From Pyrococcus furiosus DSM 3638 (lineage in GTDB: Archaea > Methanobacteriota_B > Thermococci > Thermococcales > Thermococcaceae): DNA of 64,000 nt. Under the pieces are notes generated by a model that was not told the DNA's origin, searched no databases, and was given only the letters and a program-made list of their open reading frames with translations. The DNA is taken from positions 863,318 to 927,317 of the forward strand of contig NC_003413.1 of assembly GCF_000007305.1 (NCBI RefSeq), in the 5' to 3' direction. This document shows, one piece after another, positions 56,181 to 64,000 of the stretch (position 1 is its first letter; the number at the start of each line of letters is the position of its first letter). A program made the translations under genes and the position numbers.

Positions 56181-56318
56181 ATGATTAACTTCATTCAGTC
56201 GAGAAACGATGAGAAGGGAGCATGGCAAAACTATGTAAACATTAGGCAAGCATTAGAAGGAGCGGTAAAAGAATATAGAAAATTAATGGAAAAAGGCATG
56301 TTCGCCTTTCTCAACTAA
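56181..56318 (+). CDS. Small open frame, repeat partner 2 (NFIQS)
   Basis: A 45-codon frame beginning MINFIQSRNDEKGAWQNY and ending MEKGMFAFLN. It overlaps the vapC stop on the other strand by two to four bases. Probably the 3' remnant of a larger gene also represented at 55990. Confidence 0.3.
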   Translation: MINFIQSRNDEKGAWQNYVNIRQALEGAVKEYRKLMEKGMFAFLN

Positions 56319-56695
56319 CTTCTTTTCTCTTTATAGAGTTTTAACCCAAACTTGGTGAACTTCTGAAAGCCTTTGTCATAGGTGAGGAGGTAGTATCCCT
56401 TATGAATGGCCGTTGAGGCTATGAGAATATCCCCGTCATCCCTGGTGGTGTTCCTTCTTTCTCCAGCCTACGGTATAAGTCGGAAGCGAGGATAGCCGTA
56501 AACTCATCAACCGGGACAACTTTAAAGAGAGTCGTTAAGTCCTTCATTGCTCGCTTAAACCCTCTTTCCGACTTAACACCCCTCAAGAATTCAAAAAGGG
56601 TAACCACCGAGATTTTAGCTCCAGAATACTTAACAAGCTTTTTCAACCTGTCCCTTTTTGACCCAAGTGATTAAAGCGCTCGTGTCAATAATCAA
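56315..56695 (-). pseudogene. VapC-type PIN toxin, frameshifted
   Basis: Pieces in three frames make a PIN toxin of about 127 residues: LIIDTSALITWVKKGQ (first Asp), KISVVTLFEFLRGV (Glu), then TRDDGDILIASTAI (Asp pair) and YYLLTYDKGFQKF. Shifts lie near 56645 and 56440. The active residues are all present if repaired. With two breaks it looks like a true pseudogene. It follows a VapB-like gene. Confidence 0.65.
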
Positions 56696-56866
56696 ACTTT
56701 TCGTATTTACGGAGCTTGAGTGGCTTTTTCTCGATTTCATTCACATCAACCTCTCCAGATTTTACCAGATTGATTAAATCCTTAGCGAGGATCACTTCTC
56801 AATATACTCTTTCGCCTTCTTAGTCTTCCTACTCTTAAAGTTCTCAACCCTAATAACAGCCTTCAT
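56685..56866 (-). pseudogene. VapB-like antitoxin, probable frameshift
   Basis: ATG 56866 overlaps the stop of the preceding gene (ATGA). It gives KAVIRVENFKSRKTKKAKEY and stops; a one-base shift near 56793 joins EVILAKDLINLVKSGEV and a basic tail running into vapC. The combined length of about 59 residues suits an antitoxin. An alternative is a short second start at GTG near 56795. Confidence 0.45.
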
Positions 56867-57048
56867 TCCTCCTCAACCTCGATAGTTATCTTCAGCTTTT
56901 TAACATCCTCCTCACTAAGTCCCTCTTCCTTAATGAGGTACTCTATTATCGCTTCCCTCGCAAGGCGTTTAAACTCTCTTATGCTCATCCCCTCGGGGAC
57001 CGGGATTTTTACCTCAAACACATCCTTTGACTTTGTTTTTACGGCCAT
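56863..57048 (-). CDS. Small DNA-binding-like protein, antitoxin candidate
   Basis: A 61-residue acidic/basic protein with a strand-helix-helix layout (VFEVKIPVPEGMSIREF and LAREAIIEYLIKEEG), resembling ribbon-helix-helix-type antitoxins. It is coupled to the next small gene by ATGA overlap, so three small genes form one toxin-antitoxin-like operon. Confidence 0.5.
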   Translation of the reverse strand: MAVKTKSKDVFEVKIPVPEGMSIREFKRLAREAIIEYLIKEEGLSEEDVKKLKITIEVEEE

Positions 57049-57083
57049 CCTTCACACCTTAAAAAGTTTAGAGTGCATGATTA

Positions 57084-57422
57084 TTAATTTTTCTTCCGCT
57101 TTCTCTTTTGACCTGGGTAGTCAATTTGCTTAATGTCGTAGCGTTCAGGATGTCTCAACCATAACTCCAACTGCTTGAGTGTTGCCTTCTCAAGGTCAAA
57201 AACCTTCCTCGCCTTCTTCGCCTTATCAACCGCATAATCCCGCTTACCGTAGGTTTCCCAATACTCCTTAAACTCCATTATCGCCTTTATGAGCTGATCT
57301 TTAGCCTTCCTCACCTTTTCAGCCTTCCCAATGATTTTAGCAATATTCTTAATGTTCTCTTCAAAGGTTAAGTTAGTGGTCAACAAGAGCATAATAATCA
57401 ATAAGGTCTTCCCCGATCCCAT
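57084..57422 (-). CDS. Hypothetical protein, mobile-element remnant candidate
   Basis: A 112-residue protein beginning GSGKTLLIIMLLLT, which looks like the P-loop of a viral-type ATPase, then a lysine-rich helical domain with a coiled-coil look (AEKVRKAKDQLIKAIMEF) and basic end QKRKRKKN. There is no Walker B. It probably descends from an integrated plasmid or virus gene cut short next to the tRNA genes. Weak. Confidence 0.35.
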   Translation of the reverse strand: MGSGKTLLIIMLLLTTNLTFEENIKNIAKIIGKAEKVRKAKDQLIKAIMEFKEYWETYGKRDYAVDKAKKARKVFDLEKATLKQLELWLRHPERYDIKQIDYPGQKRKRKKN

Positions 57423-57552
57423 ACTTCCTCTTCGCTACTCGTTGAGCCAACTTTTTCTTTCGTATTCCTCATATTTAACTTCTGAAGTCATTTAAAAAGT
57501 TGAGCGTAAAGTTTTTAAAGCTCATTTGAGGATACGTAAATGGTCTTAAGGT

Positions 57553-57630
57553 GGGCCGGTAGCTCAGCCTGGTATGAGCGCCGCCTTGGCAAGGCGGAGG
57601 CCCGGGTTCAAATCCCCGGCCGGTCCACCA
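57553..57630 (+). tRNA. tRNA-Ala (anticodon GGC)
   Basis: Cloverleaf with acceptor GGGCCGG/CCGGTCC, anticodon stem CCGCC/GGCGG around TTGGCAA (anticodon GGC), GGTTCAAAT in the T arm and encoded ACCA. No intron. The tRNA-Val follows 12 bases later, probably on one transcript. Confidence 0.95.
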
Positions 57631-57642
57631 CAAATTTTGGGC

Positions 57643-57720
57643 GGGCCCGTGGTCTAGACTGGTTATGACGCCACCCTGACAAGGTGGAGGTCCGGGGTTC
57701 AAATCCCCGCGGGCCCACCA
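57643..57720 (+). tRNA. tRNA-Val (anticodon GAC)
   Basis: Acceptor GGGCCCG/CGGGCCC, anticodon stem CCACC/GGTGG around CTGACAA (anticodon GAC), T arm with GGTTCAAAT and encoded ACCA. No intron. It is the second of a tRNA pair. Confidence 0.95.
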
Positions 57721-57744
57721 GATTTTCTTAGTAATTCAAAAAAC

Positions 57745-57963
57745 TTACTTTTCTTGGGAATTTTGTTTGCAACTTTCTTTGCAAAGCCTGTAGAAACTTA
57801 TTATTCCTCCAATTGTTGGAGCAATTCTAACAGAGAGAGCTATGAGTATATTTATTGAGTTTGGAAGCCTTTCCATAAGCCACATTATCCAAATTACGAA
57901 TGTAATAGCACTGCCTGCTACTGCTAATAAAAAAGGAAAAAGTATGTAACGCAAGTTTTTCAC
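57745..57963 (-). CDS. Small two-span membrane protein
   Basis: A 72-residue protein with spans near residues 8-30 and 38-58 and a Cys/Lys-rich end (LCKESCKQN). Unknown. It lies 16 bases downstream of the secreted protein gene on the same strand. Confidence 0.45.
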   Translation of the reverse strand: MKNLRYILFPFLLAVAGSAITFVIWIMWLMERLPNSINILIALSVRIAPTIGGIISFYRLCKESCKQNSQEK

Positions 57964-57979
57964 AATTCATCCCTCCTAA

Positions 57980-58643
57980 CTAAGGAAAATCTACATATAT
58001 GTAGTCATATTTCACATTCAGATTTAAGGATGCATAACTATACTTTTCCTCTGAGGACACCTTAGATGTTAGTTTTATGTAGACTACATACCTATGTCCA
58101 CTTTTCAACATATACGCCGGTGTTCTATACAATATTTTGTCTGTTTATATCTTTGATTCCAACAAGCGAGAAGTCTTGGCTATCAGCATTAAAGCATGTT
58201 ACAGAGCCTGTTGTAAGATCCTTTATACAGACATCAACTCTATATGAGGCCTCTCCAAAACTGAGACTTATTGATCCGCTAATCTTTATTGGTACTTCTA
58301 TGGTAGCATATACTGCTCCTTTACCTCCAGTATCAAATTTCTCTCCTATCTCTGCATATGTTACAACATATCCAAAGCCAAGTGATTTAATAGATGCAGA
58401 TACTTTCTGAGAAGTTCCTAGGTAGTACCCATTTTGATCTATATAAAACAATCCACTGTGATCCTCAACTCCCGCGTCCCCATATTCAGAATAGGTCAAC
58501 TTTTTGTCAACTCCAAGATATACAACATCTCCACCACCTGTACCTGGATCTATGTACGTTGGATTAATAATTCCCTTTGTTGCACTTACTGTCCCACTTA
58601 GAATAATAATACAGACTACTAAAGCAAAAACATTTTTCAGCAT
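57980..58643 (-). pseudogene. Secreted beta-rich protein with late frameshift
   Basis: ATG 58643 begins a signal peptide (VFALVVCIIILSGTVSA) and an extracytoplasmic domain of about 150 residues rich in Gly, Tyr and Thr. The frame stops at 58125; one base shift there gives LYRTPAYMLKSGHRYVVYIK and a good strand pattern to TAG 57980, so the full protein would have about 220 residues. Unknown family. The unshifted form of 172 residues may also be functional. Confidence 0.5.
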
Positions 58644-58718
58644 TATATCACCATAATTTAGTAATACATAAAATCCCTATAAAAATTTCTACTAAAAAGT
58701 TAAATAAAAGACAAAAAG

Positions 58719-61232
58719 CTATCCAGTAAAGTAATCTGGCTCTCTTCCCATGGACTCCCCACTAATTCTCTTCCTCGACTCTTCAAATTGCCTGTAATAT
58801 TCCATCATGTATTTATTGACACTTGGCTTGACTTTCTTTAGCGCCTCCTCAAAGTCCTTCCTCGTAACTATTAGCTTATCAAGGAACTCTTCGCTCTCCT
58901 CCTCCAACTCCTCCTTCGGTACACTTTTAACAACTCTCCTTAGAGCGTTTAGTGCTGCTTCTCGGCAGACTGCTGCTATGTCTGCACCAGTGTAACCTTC
59001 AGTCCTCCTGGCCAACTCTTTCAAGTCAACGTCATCAGCCAATGGCATGCCCCTAGTGTGAACCTTGAAAATCTCAAGCCTAGCCTTCTCATCAGGAGCT
59101 GGAACTAAAATAAGCCTATCAAAACGCCCAGGCCTCAACAAAGCCGGATCAATAATATCCGGCCTATTAGTAGCACCAATAACCACAACACCACTATTTT
59201 CCTGTATCCCGTCCATCTCAGTTAGCAACTGGTTTATCAGCCTATCTGTTACTCTCTCTCCCTCGTATCCACCCCTAGCAGGTGCGATTGCGTCGATTTC
59301 GTCTATGAAGATTATTGCTGGGGCTGCTTGTCTGGCTTTTCTGAAGATTTCCCTAATCCTCTTCTCACTCTCACCAACCCACTTACTCAAAACCTCAGGC
59401 CCACGAATGGCAATAAAATTAGCCTGACTCTCAGTAGCAACAGCCTTAGCCAGCAAAGTCTTACCAGTCCCAGGAGGACCATACAACAAAATCCCCTTAG
59501 GCGGAGAAATGCCTAACCTCTTGAAAGCTTTCGGATACTTAAGTGGCCATTCTACTGCTTCTCTTAGTTGTTGTTTTACTTCTTCTAGTCCTCCGATATC
59601 GTCCCAGTGGACGTTTGGAATCTCAATGAGAACCTCCCTAAGAGCAGAAGGCTCCACCATCTTCAAAGCCTCATAGAAATCCCTCCTAGTTACCTTCAAT
59701 TCCTCAAGAACTTCCCTGGGAATGCTCTCAGCTTCTGGGTTTATTTTACCTTCTTTTATTAGCCTCCTCAGCACTACCATCGCTGCCTCTCTTGCCAACG
59801 CAGCCAAATCAGCACCAACGAATCCATGAGTAACCTCAGCCAGCTCATCGAGCAACTTGTCAATTAGCTTTGCCCTAACATCCATGAATATCTTGCCGTG
59901 CTTCTTTAGAATTTCTTTGACTTCCTCTTCGCTTGTTGCCTTGCTGATTTCTTCGATAATCTTTTTGATTTCGCTCTTTTCGTACTTTTCTTCCTTTTCA
60001 AGTTCTTTTAGTGCTTTTATGACACTTTCCTTATCGTAATCAGGCTCTATTGGCATTCCTCTTGTGTGGATCTGGAGGATTTCCTTCCTACCCTGCTTAT
60101 CTGGAACTCCGACTTCTATTTCTCTGTCAAACCTTCCAGGCCTTCTCAAGGCTGGATCAATGGCATCGGGCCTATTTGTGGCTGCAATTACTATTACTTT
60201 CCCTCTACTCTTTAGCCCATCCATTAAGGTTAATAGCTGAGACACTACTCTTTTTTCAACCTCTCCGACAACTTCTTCTCTCTTTGGAGCAATTGCATCA
60301 ATTTCATCAATAAAGATTATTGCCGGTGCATTTTCCTCAGCTTCCTTGAATATCTCTCTCAATCTTTCTTCGCTCTCTCCATAGTACTTGCTCATTATTT
60401 CCGGACCATTAATTGCAATGAAGTAAGCATTAGCCTCATTGGCAACAGCCTTAGCCAGCAAAGTCTTACCAGTCCCAGGAGGACCATACAACAAAACACC
60501 CTTCGGAGGCTCAATACCCAATCTTTCAAACAATTCTGGATGCTTCAAGGGCAATTCAACCATTTCCCTAATCTTCTCTATTGCTTCTTTTAGACCACCA
60601 ATGTCCTCATAGGTGACTTCAGGAACTTTCTCCTCTCTGACCTCAACCGCTTGCGGAAGTACTTCAACTTCAGTATTGTAAGTTATTTGCACTATTCCTC
60701 TGGGAACTGTACTTACAACTACAAACTTCAGCTCTCCAAAGCCCATGGACATCTCAAAGAATCCTCTGAATATCTCGTCAAATGGTGTTCCTGTGTAAAA
60801 TTCACTTCTTCCACTTGCCACTACAATGTCTCCTTTTACCACGGGTCTTCCCAGGAGGTTGTTTTTAACTAGGTCTCCTGGAATCTGGATATATACTCCC
60901 TTTTGGGCAGGAGCTAAAACAACTTTTTTTGCCTCTTTAACTTCAGCTCTCCTAATTGTTACGTAATCTCCAATGCTAACTCCAGCATTCTTTCTAATGT
61001 AGCCGTCCATTCTAACTATATCCAACCCCCTATCGTCTGGGTGGGCGTTTGCCACTATTGCTGCAGTAATTCTATTTCCTTCAATTTCTACAATGTCCCC
61101 AGGTTCGACTCCAAGCATTCTCTGATATTTCTTATCAAATCTTACAATACCTCTTCCAACGTCCCACTTAAGAGCTTCAGCTACTCTAAGCTTAATTTCT
61201 TCTTTTCTCTCTTCTCCCCTTCCAATTATCAT
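58719..61232 (-). CDS. CDC48/VAT AAA+ ATPase
   Basis: An 837-residue double AAA protein. N domains occupy residues 1-190; D1 has Walker A GPPGTGKT and Walker [15 protein letters not shown], and D2 repeats them ([22 protein letters not shown]). It unfolds proteins for degradation, with the archaeal proteasome as a likely partner. An insertion of about 55 charged residues ([19 protein letters not shown] to [13 protein letters not shown]) in the helical part of D1, absent from the usual VAT of about 740-780 residues, enlarges this Pyrococcus protein. It is followed after four bases by the gene at 61237. Confidence 0.95.
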   Translation of the reverse strand: MIIGRGEERKEEIKLRVAEALKWDVGRGIVRFDKKYQRMLGVEPGDIVEIEGNRITAAIVANAHPDDRGLDIVRMDGYIRKNAGVSIGDYVTIRRAEVKEAKKVVLAPAQKGVYIQIPGDLVKNNLLGRPVVKGDIVVASGRSEFYTGTPFDEIFRGFFEMSMGFGELKFVVVSTVPRGIVQITYNTEVEVLPQAVEVREEKVPEVTYEDIGGLKEAIEKIREMVELPLKHPELFERLGIEPPKGVLLYGPPGTGKTLLAKAVANEANAYFIAINGPEIMSKYYGESEERLREIFKEAEENAPAIIFIDEIDAIAPKREEVVGEVEKRVVSQLLTLMDGLKSRGKVIVIAATNRPDAIDPALRRPGRFDREIEVGVPDKQGRKEILQIHTRGMPIEPDYDKESVIKALKELEKEEKYEKSEIKKIIEEISKATSEEEVKEILKKHGKIFMDVRAKLIDKLLDELAEVTHGFVGADLAALAREAAMVVLRRLIKEGKINPEAESIPREVLEELKVTRRDFYEALKMVEPSALREVLIEIPNVHWDDIGGLEEVKQQLREAVEWPLKYPKAFKRLGISPPKGILLYGPPGTGKTLLAKAVATESQANFIAIRGPEVLSKWVGESEKRIREIFRKARQAAPAIIFIDEIDAIAPARGGYEGERVTDRLINQLLTEMDGIQENSGVVVIGATNRPDIIDPALLRPGRFDRLILVPAPDEKARLEIFKVHTRGMPLADDVDLKELARRTEGYTGADIAAVCREAALNALRRVVKSVPKEELEEESEEFLDKLIVTRKDFEEALKKVKPSVNKYMMEYYRQFEESRKRISGESMGREPDYFTG

Positions 61233-61236
61233 GATA

Positions 61237-62007
61237 TCACCCCTTACCCTTTTTCTTCTTTTGAAGCTCTATAGCCTCTTCAATTGTGAGGTTACCAAGA
61301 GCTACTTCTTTAGCAAGTTCAGACGAAATGGTAATTTTACCTCCACTCACAATCCTACTTTGAGCTTTTATATTCTCTATTTCTCCCTTGGTAACTTTGT
61401 CACCCCTTATTAACTCTTTTATTGTCATTTCCCTTCCCTCTCTAAGCCCTATGTTTATTGAAGCTACTATGTCCTGAATAGCCCAAGCTTCAACCCCTCC
61501 GACTCTTGGAGTTGTCCCCCTTTCATTTACAAGTATTATGGGATAATTCTCTCCTAATACCTTCGCCAATGATTTGAGCATTAAGATCCTGTGTCTCTTA
61601 GCCCCATGCCCAATTTTTATCTTTGCTCCTGGGTATTTTTCTAGGAGCTGGATAATGATATCTACATCTTTTGGGCTCTTTAGGTGATATACTTCCAAAA
61701 CCCTATTGTCAGCAACAACACTAACTCCAGGCCGCTCTCCTGGGTCTATGGCTATGAAAACGGATTTGAACCTCTTTTTTCCTTCAAGAAACAGCAAAAG
61801 TTCATCTATGAAAGTCTCATCCCTAACTATTATTTTGTTTGGGAACTTTATCTTGTCAAAGTCTTTCTCTCCTGTTAGAATAACTTCTACGTCGAAGGGT
61901 ATTTCATCTGTGGGGGTTAGACTATAAAATGGTATCTTATGCTCCTTGAGAACCTTTGATGCTAAATAGTACACTCTTGGGTCACTTGTCATTATCGCAA
62001 TTCGCAT
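61237..62007 (-). CDS. Conserved archaeal protein with RNase-H-like motif
   Basis: A 256-residue protein. The middle contains [16 protein letters not shown], which resembles the first strand of RNase-H/RuvC-fold domains, followed by KIGHGAKRH and [11 protein letters not shown]. The C-terminal part is a helical tail ending QKKKKGKG. It is conserved in Thermococcales and other archaea as I recall. Nuclease activity is possible but catalytic acids are incomplete. It is upstream of cdc48 by four bases, so a shared operon is likely. Confidence 0.6.
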   Translation of the reverse strand: MRIAIMTSDPRVYYLASKVLKEHKIPFYSLTPTDEIPFDVEVILTGEKDFDKIKFPNKIIVRDETFIDELLLFLEGKKRFKSVFIAIDPGERPGVSVVADNRVLEVYHLKSPKDVDIIIQLLEKYPGAKIKIGHGAKRHRILMLKSLAKVLGENYPIILVNERGTTPRVGGVEAWAIQDIVASINIGLREGREMTIKELIRGDKVTKGEIENIKAQSRIVSGGKITISSELAKEVALGNLTIEEAIELQKKKKGKG

Positions 62008-62056
62008 CAATAAAAGGAAATAATTAATAGGTTAAAAAAGATAATGGAAAAAGAGG

Positions 62057-63052
62057 CTACTCCTCGGGTCTTGGAAGTATTGCTTCAACTCCTAAGACTT
62101 TCCACATTGCTTTTACTTGGTTCCTAAGCTCTTCAATGGCCTCTGGTCTCTTGAAGAGGTGCTTGAATCTTCCTTGGAGCTTGAGGTACTCCTCGATTGG
62201 CTTCTTGAACTCTATTCTAACGACTCTGTTGCCTTCCTTGTAAACCTTAGCTCCTCCTCCTGGGGGCTGTATCTTAATGTTCCAGATGTCACCATTTTCA
62301 ATCTCGAAGAGTGGCCATATACCTGTTTCTATGGCTAGCCTTGCTATCTCAACGCCTTTTTCCAGTGGACTTCTCCATCCTGTCGGACAAGTACAGAGGA
62401 CTTGAACGAATGCTGGCCCGTCAATCTTGCCTGCTTTCTTTATCTTTCTCACGAAGTCAAGTGGATTTCCTATGCTTGCAGTTGCTACATAGGGAATTTG
62501 ATGAGCGGCTGCAATAAGTGCTACCCACTTCTTTGGCTTGTCTTCACCTACTGAATACTTTCCGGGAGGTGAAGTTGTGGTCCATGCTCCATATGGTGTT
62601 GATGAAGACCTCTGAATTCCAGTGTTCATGTAAGCCTCATTGTCATACATAAGGTAGAGAACATTGTGCCATCTTTCGAGCATTCCAGAGAGGGCTTGGA
62701 GTCCTATATCAGCTGTACCACCATCTCCACCTATTGCCAATATCTTACCTTTCCTTCCAAGCTTCTTCCATGCAGCTTCAATACCACTCGCTACGGCTGC
62801 AGCGTTTTCAAAAGCTACGTGAATCCAGGGGGCCTTCCATGCTGTATATGGGAATACAGCTGACACTACTTCCATACAGCCAGTTGCGTGAGCTATTGCG
62901 AAGGCGTTTGGATCTCCATATTTCTCTTCCATAGCTTCACTAAGAGCCTTGGTAGCTAACCTTAGAGCAGTAGCACACCCACAACCTGCACATGCGGCAT
63001 GACCAGGAGCCCAATATTCACGGGTAGTTATTGGGGGCTTTCTAACTGCCAT
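62057..63052 (-). CDS. porB: Pyruvate:ferredoxin oxidoreductase, beta subunit
   Basis: A 331-residue ThDP-binding subunit. [15 protein letters not shown] provides iron-sulfur ligands, [10 protein letters not shown] is the ThDP motif with [10 protein letters not shown], and a later Cys lies in CTCPTGW. The complex oxidises pyruvate to acetyl-CoA and reduces ferredoxin. In P. furiosus the order porG-vorDAB-porDAB puts porB last, as seen here; VOR beta is the paralogue to be excluded. ATG 63052 follows GAGGTGATTG. Confidence 0.88.
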   Translation of the reverse strand: MAVRKPPITTREYWAPGHAACAGCGCATALRLATKALSEAMEEKYGDPNAFAIAHATGCMEVVSAVFPYTAWKAPWIHVAFENAAAVASGIEAAWKKLGRKGKILAIGGDGGTADIGLQALSGMLERWHNVLYLMYDNEAYMNTGIQRSSSTPYGAWTTTSPPGKYSVGEDKPKKWVALIAAAHQIPYVATASIGNPLDFVRKIKKAGKIDGPAFVQVLCTCPTGWRSPLEKGVEIARLAIETGIWPLFEIENGDIWNIKIQPPGGGAKVYKEGNRVVRIEFKKPIEEYLKLQGRFKHLFKRPEAIEELRNQVKAMWKVLGVEAILPRPEE

Positions 63053-63062
63053 CTCAATCACC

Positions 63063-64000
63063 TCACTTCACAAGTTCCCATCTTAATCCAATCCAGTTAA
63101 TTGGATTCTCAACTTTACCTTCCTTGAGTGCCTTCTCTGCAATTTCCAGGGCTTCGTCAAGCTGGTTGAAGGTTACATCTCTTCCACCTAGGCCAACTAT
63201 GAAGTCGACCATTAGTGGCTTTTCGCTCTCGTTGATGAGAGCTGCTGATGCATCCGTAAAGACTGCACCATAAAGGCCGATTGTGATGTTCTTCTCTAGG
63301 AATGCGAGAACCTTTGCCTTCTTTGCTAGTTCTCTTATCTCTTCTACTGGGAATGGCCTATAAACGGTTATCTTTGCTGCACCGACTTTGTAACCTTCCT
63401 CTCTCTTCTTGTCTATCCACTCTTTAAGGGTTCCAGCCAGTGAACCCATTGTTACGAAGATTATGTCTGCATCCTCTGTCTTGTACTCCTCAATCTTCTG
63501 GTACTTTCTTCCGAACTTCTTCTCGAATTCTGCAAATGCTTCGTCTATTACCTTCTTTGCTCTCTCCATAGCCTCCCAAACTGTGTATCTGCTCTCCATA
63601 TAGTGGGCCGGGAATGCAAGGCTTCCTTGAGTTATAGGCCTTGCGGGATCAATATATGCGTGCTTGGGCTCGTATTCTCCTAGGAATTCATCAACAACCT
63701 CTTGGTCTGGGATTTCTACTGGTTCAACTGTATGGGTTAGGATGAATGCATCGAATCCAACCATGGCTGGAAGGAGGACTCTTTCATCTTCTGCAACTTT
63801 GTAAGCTATTAGGATCAAGTCTAGAGCCTCTTGGTTGTTTTCTGCATAGAACTGCATCCATCCAGTATCTCTTTGGCTAATTGTGTCTTGCCAGTCATTC
63901 CAGATGTTAATTGGAGCTGACAAAGCTCTGTTACCAATTGCCATTACAATTGGCAATCTCATGCCAGCAGCAATGAATAGAATTTCGTGCATTAAAGCCA
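63063..64000 (-). CDS. porA: Pyruvate:ferredoxin oxidoreductase, alpha subunit (partial)
   Basis: The C-terminal 312 codons of an alpha subunit; the 5' end is outside the window. [20 protein letters not shown] and the ending [10 protein letters not shown] are typical, and [16 protein letters not shown] begins the C-terminal Rossmann-like domain. It pairs with PorB, PorD and PorG. It ends ten bases before the porB start, with GAGGTG in the gap. Confidence 0.9.
   Translation of the reverse strand, partial: ALMHEILFIAAGMRLPIVMAIGNRALSAPINIWNDWQDTISQRDTGWMQFYAENNQEALDLILIAYKVAEDERVLLPAMVGFDAFILTHTVEPVEIPDQEVVDEFLGEYEPKHAYIDPARPITQGSLAFPAHYMESRYTVWEAMERAKKVIDEAFAEFEKKFGRKYQKIEEYKTEDADIIFVTMGSLAGTLKEWIDKKREEGYKVGAAKITVYRPFPVEEIRELAKKAKVLAFLEKNITIGLYGAVFTDASAALINESEKPLMVDFIVGLGGRDVTFNQLDEALEIAEKALKEGKVENPINWIGLRWELVK

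Noticed and set aside
59065-59427. Genes on the plus strand within cdc48
   Set aside because: These open frames are antisense shadows of the ATPase gene and have no ribosome sites or domain signals.

Overview
The window is chromosomal DNA of a hyperthermophilic archaeon of the Thermococcales. It is almost certainly Pyrococcus furiosus or a very close strain. The evidence is the soluble NADP-dependent hydrogenase I operon (hydBGDA), the leucine/isoleucine cluster ilvB-ilvC-leuA-leuC-leuD-leuB-cimA-ilvD, the AGOG 8-oxoguanine glycosylase, a CDC48/VAT ATPase, the porA/porB end of the pyruvate ferredoxin oxidoreductase cluster, IS6-family elements of the ISPfu type, AT-rich DNA, TATA-box promoters and GGAGGTG-type ribosome binding sites. 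Species identity is recognition from memory; no search was run.

Layout. 1-4494: end of leuS and the hydrogenase operon, preceded by an exact SurR motif. 4491-7179: leftward locus of an ABC ATPase, three membrane proteins and a small cysteine-rich exported peptide. 7314-8110: an IS6-family copy. 8151-11871: accessory nuclease-like genes (HNH, uracil-glycosylase-like, PD-(D/E)XK-like). 12052-17612: tRNA-Leu, RFA-P synthase, AGOG, a two-gene ABC exporter, an EF-Tu-domain-like protein and a TatD-like hydrolase. 17609-21259: FecBCD-type metal/cofactor importer behind a frameshifted fmdE gene, with a second exact SurR motif. 21306-23828: CcdA-like protein, two conserved proteins, truA. 23847-30019: an island bounded by truncated genes. 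It holds a truncated GC-rich HD-domain gene, a six-gene operon resembling a radical-SAM peptide-modification (RiPP) locus, a candidate RNA, a GC-rich PIN gene, an IS607 tnpA relic and a glycoside hydrolase family 1 fragment. 30073-33973: conserved protein, C/D box sRNA, mptE, ndk, XPD-like helicase. 34090-45280: two branched-chain-rich leader peptides with hairpins, then the ilv/leu operon. 45351-48055: HEPN/MNT pair and an MFS gene split by a second IS6 copy. 48710-58643: secreted proteins, including a halocin-C8-like cysteine-rich precursor, a CGP-CTERM surface protein, a decayed vapBC and two tRNAs. 58719-64000: CDC48, an RNase-H-like protein, porB and porA.

How it fits together. The hydrogenase, importer and POR genes serve redox and metal-cofactor metabolism, and the SurR motifs suggest part of this is sulfur-responsive. 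The ilv/leu operon makes leucine and isoleucine (isoleucine via citramalate) and appears to sit behind a leader-peptide attenuator, which is unusual for an archaeon. Three loci (4.5-7.2 kb, 24.7-28.7 kb, 48.7-49.8 kb) each look like a peptide-antimicrobial or peptide-secretion system.

Caution. At least eleven genes are interrupted by frameshifts, mostly single-base and often in short homopolymers. Some may be sequence errors rather than biology; reads would decide.
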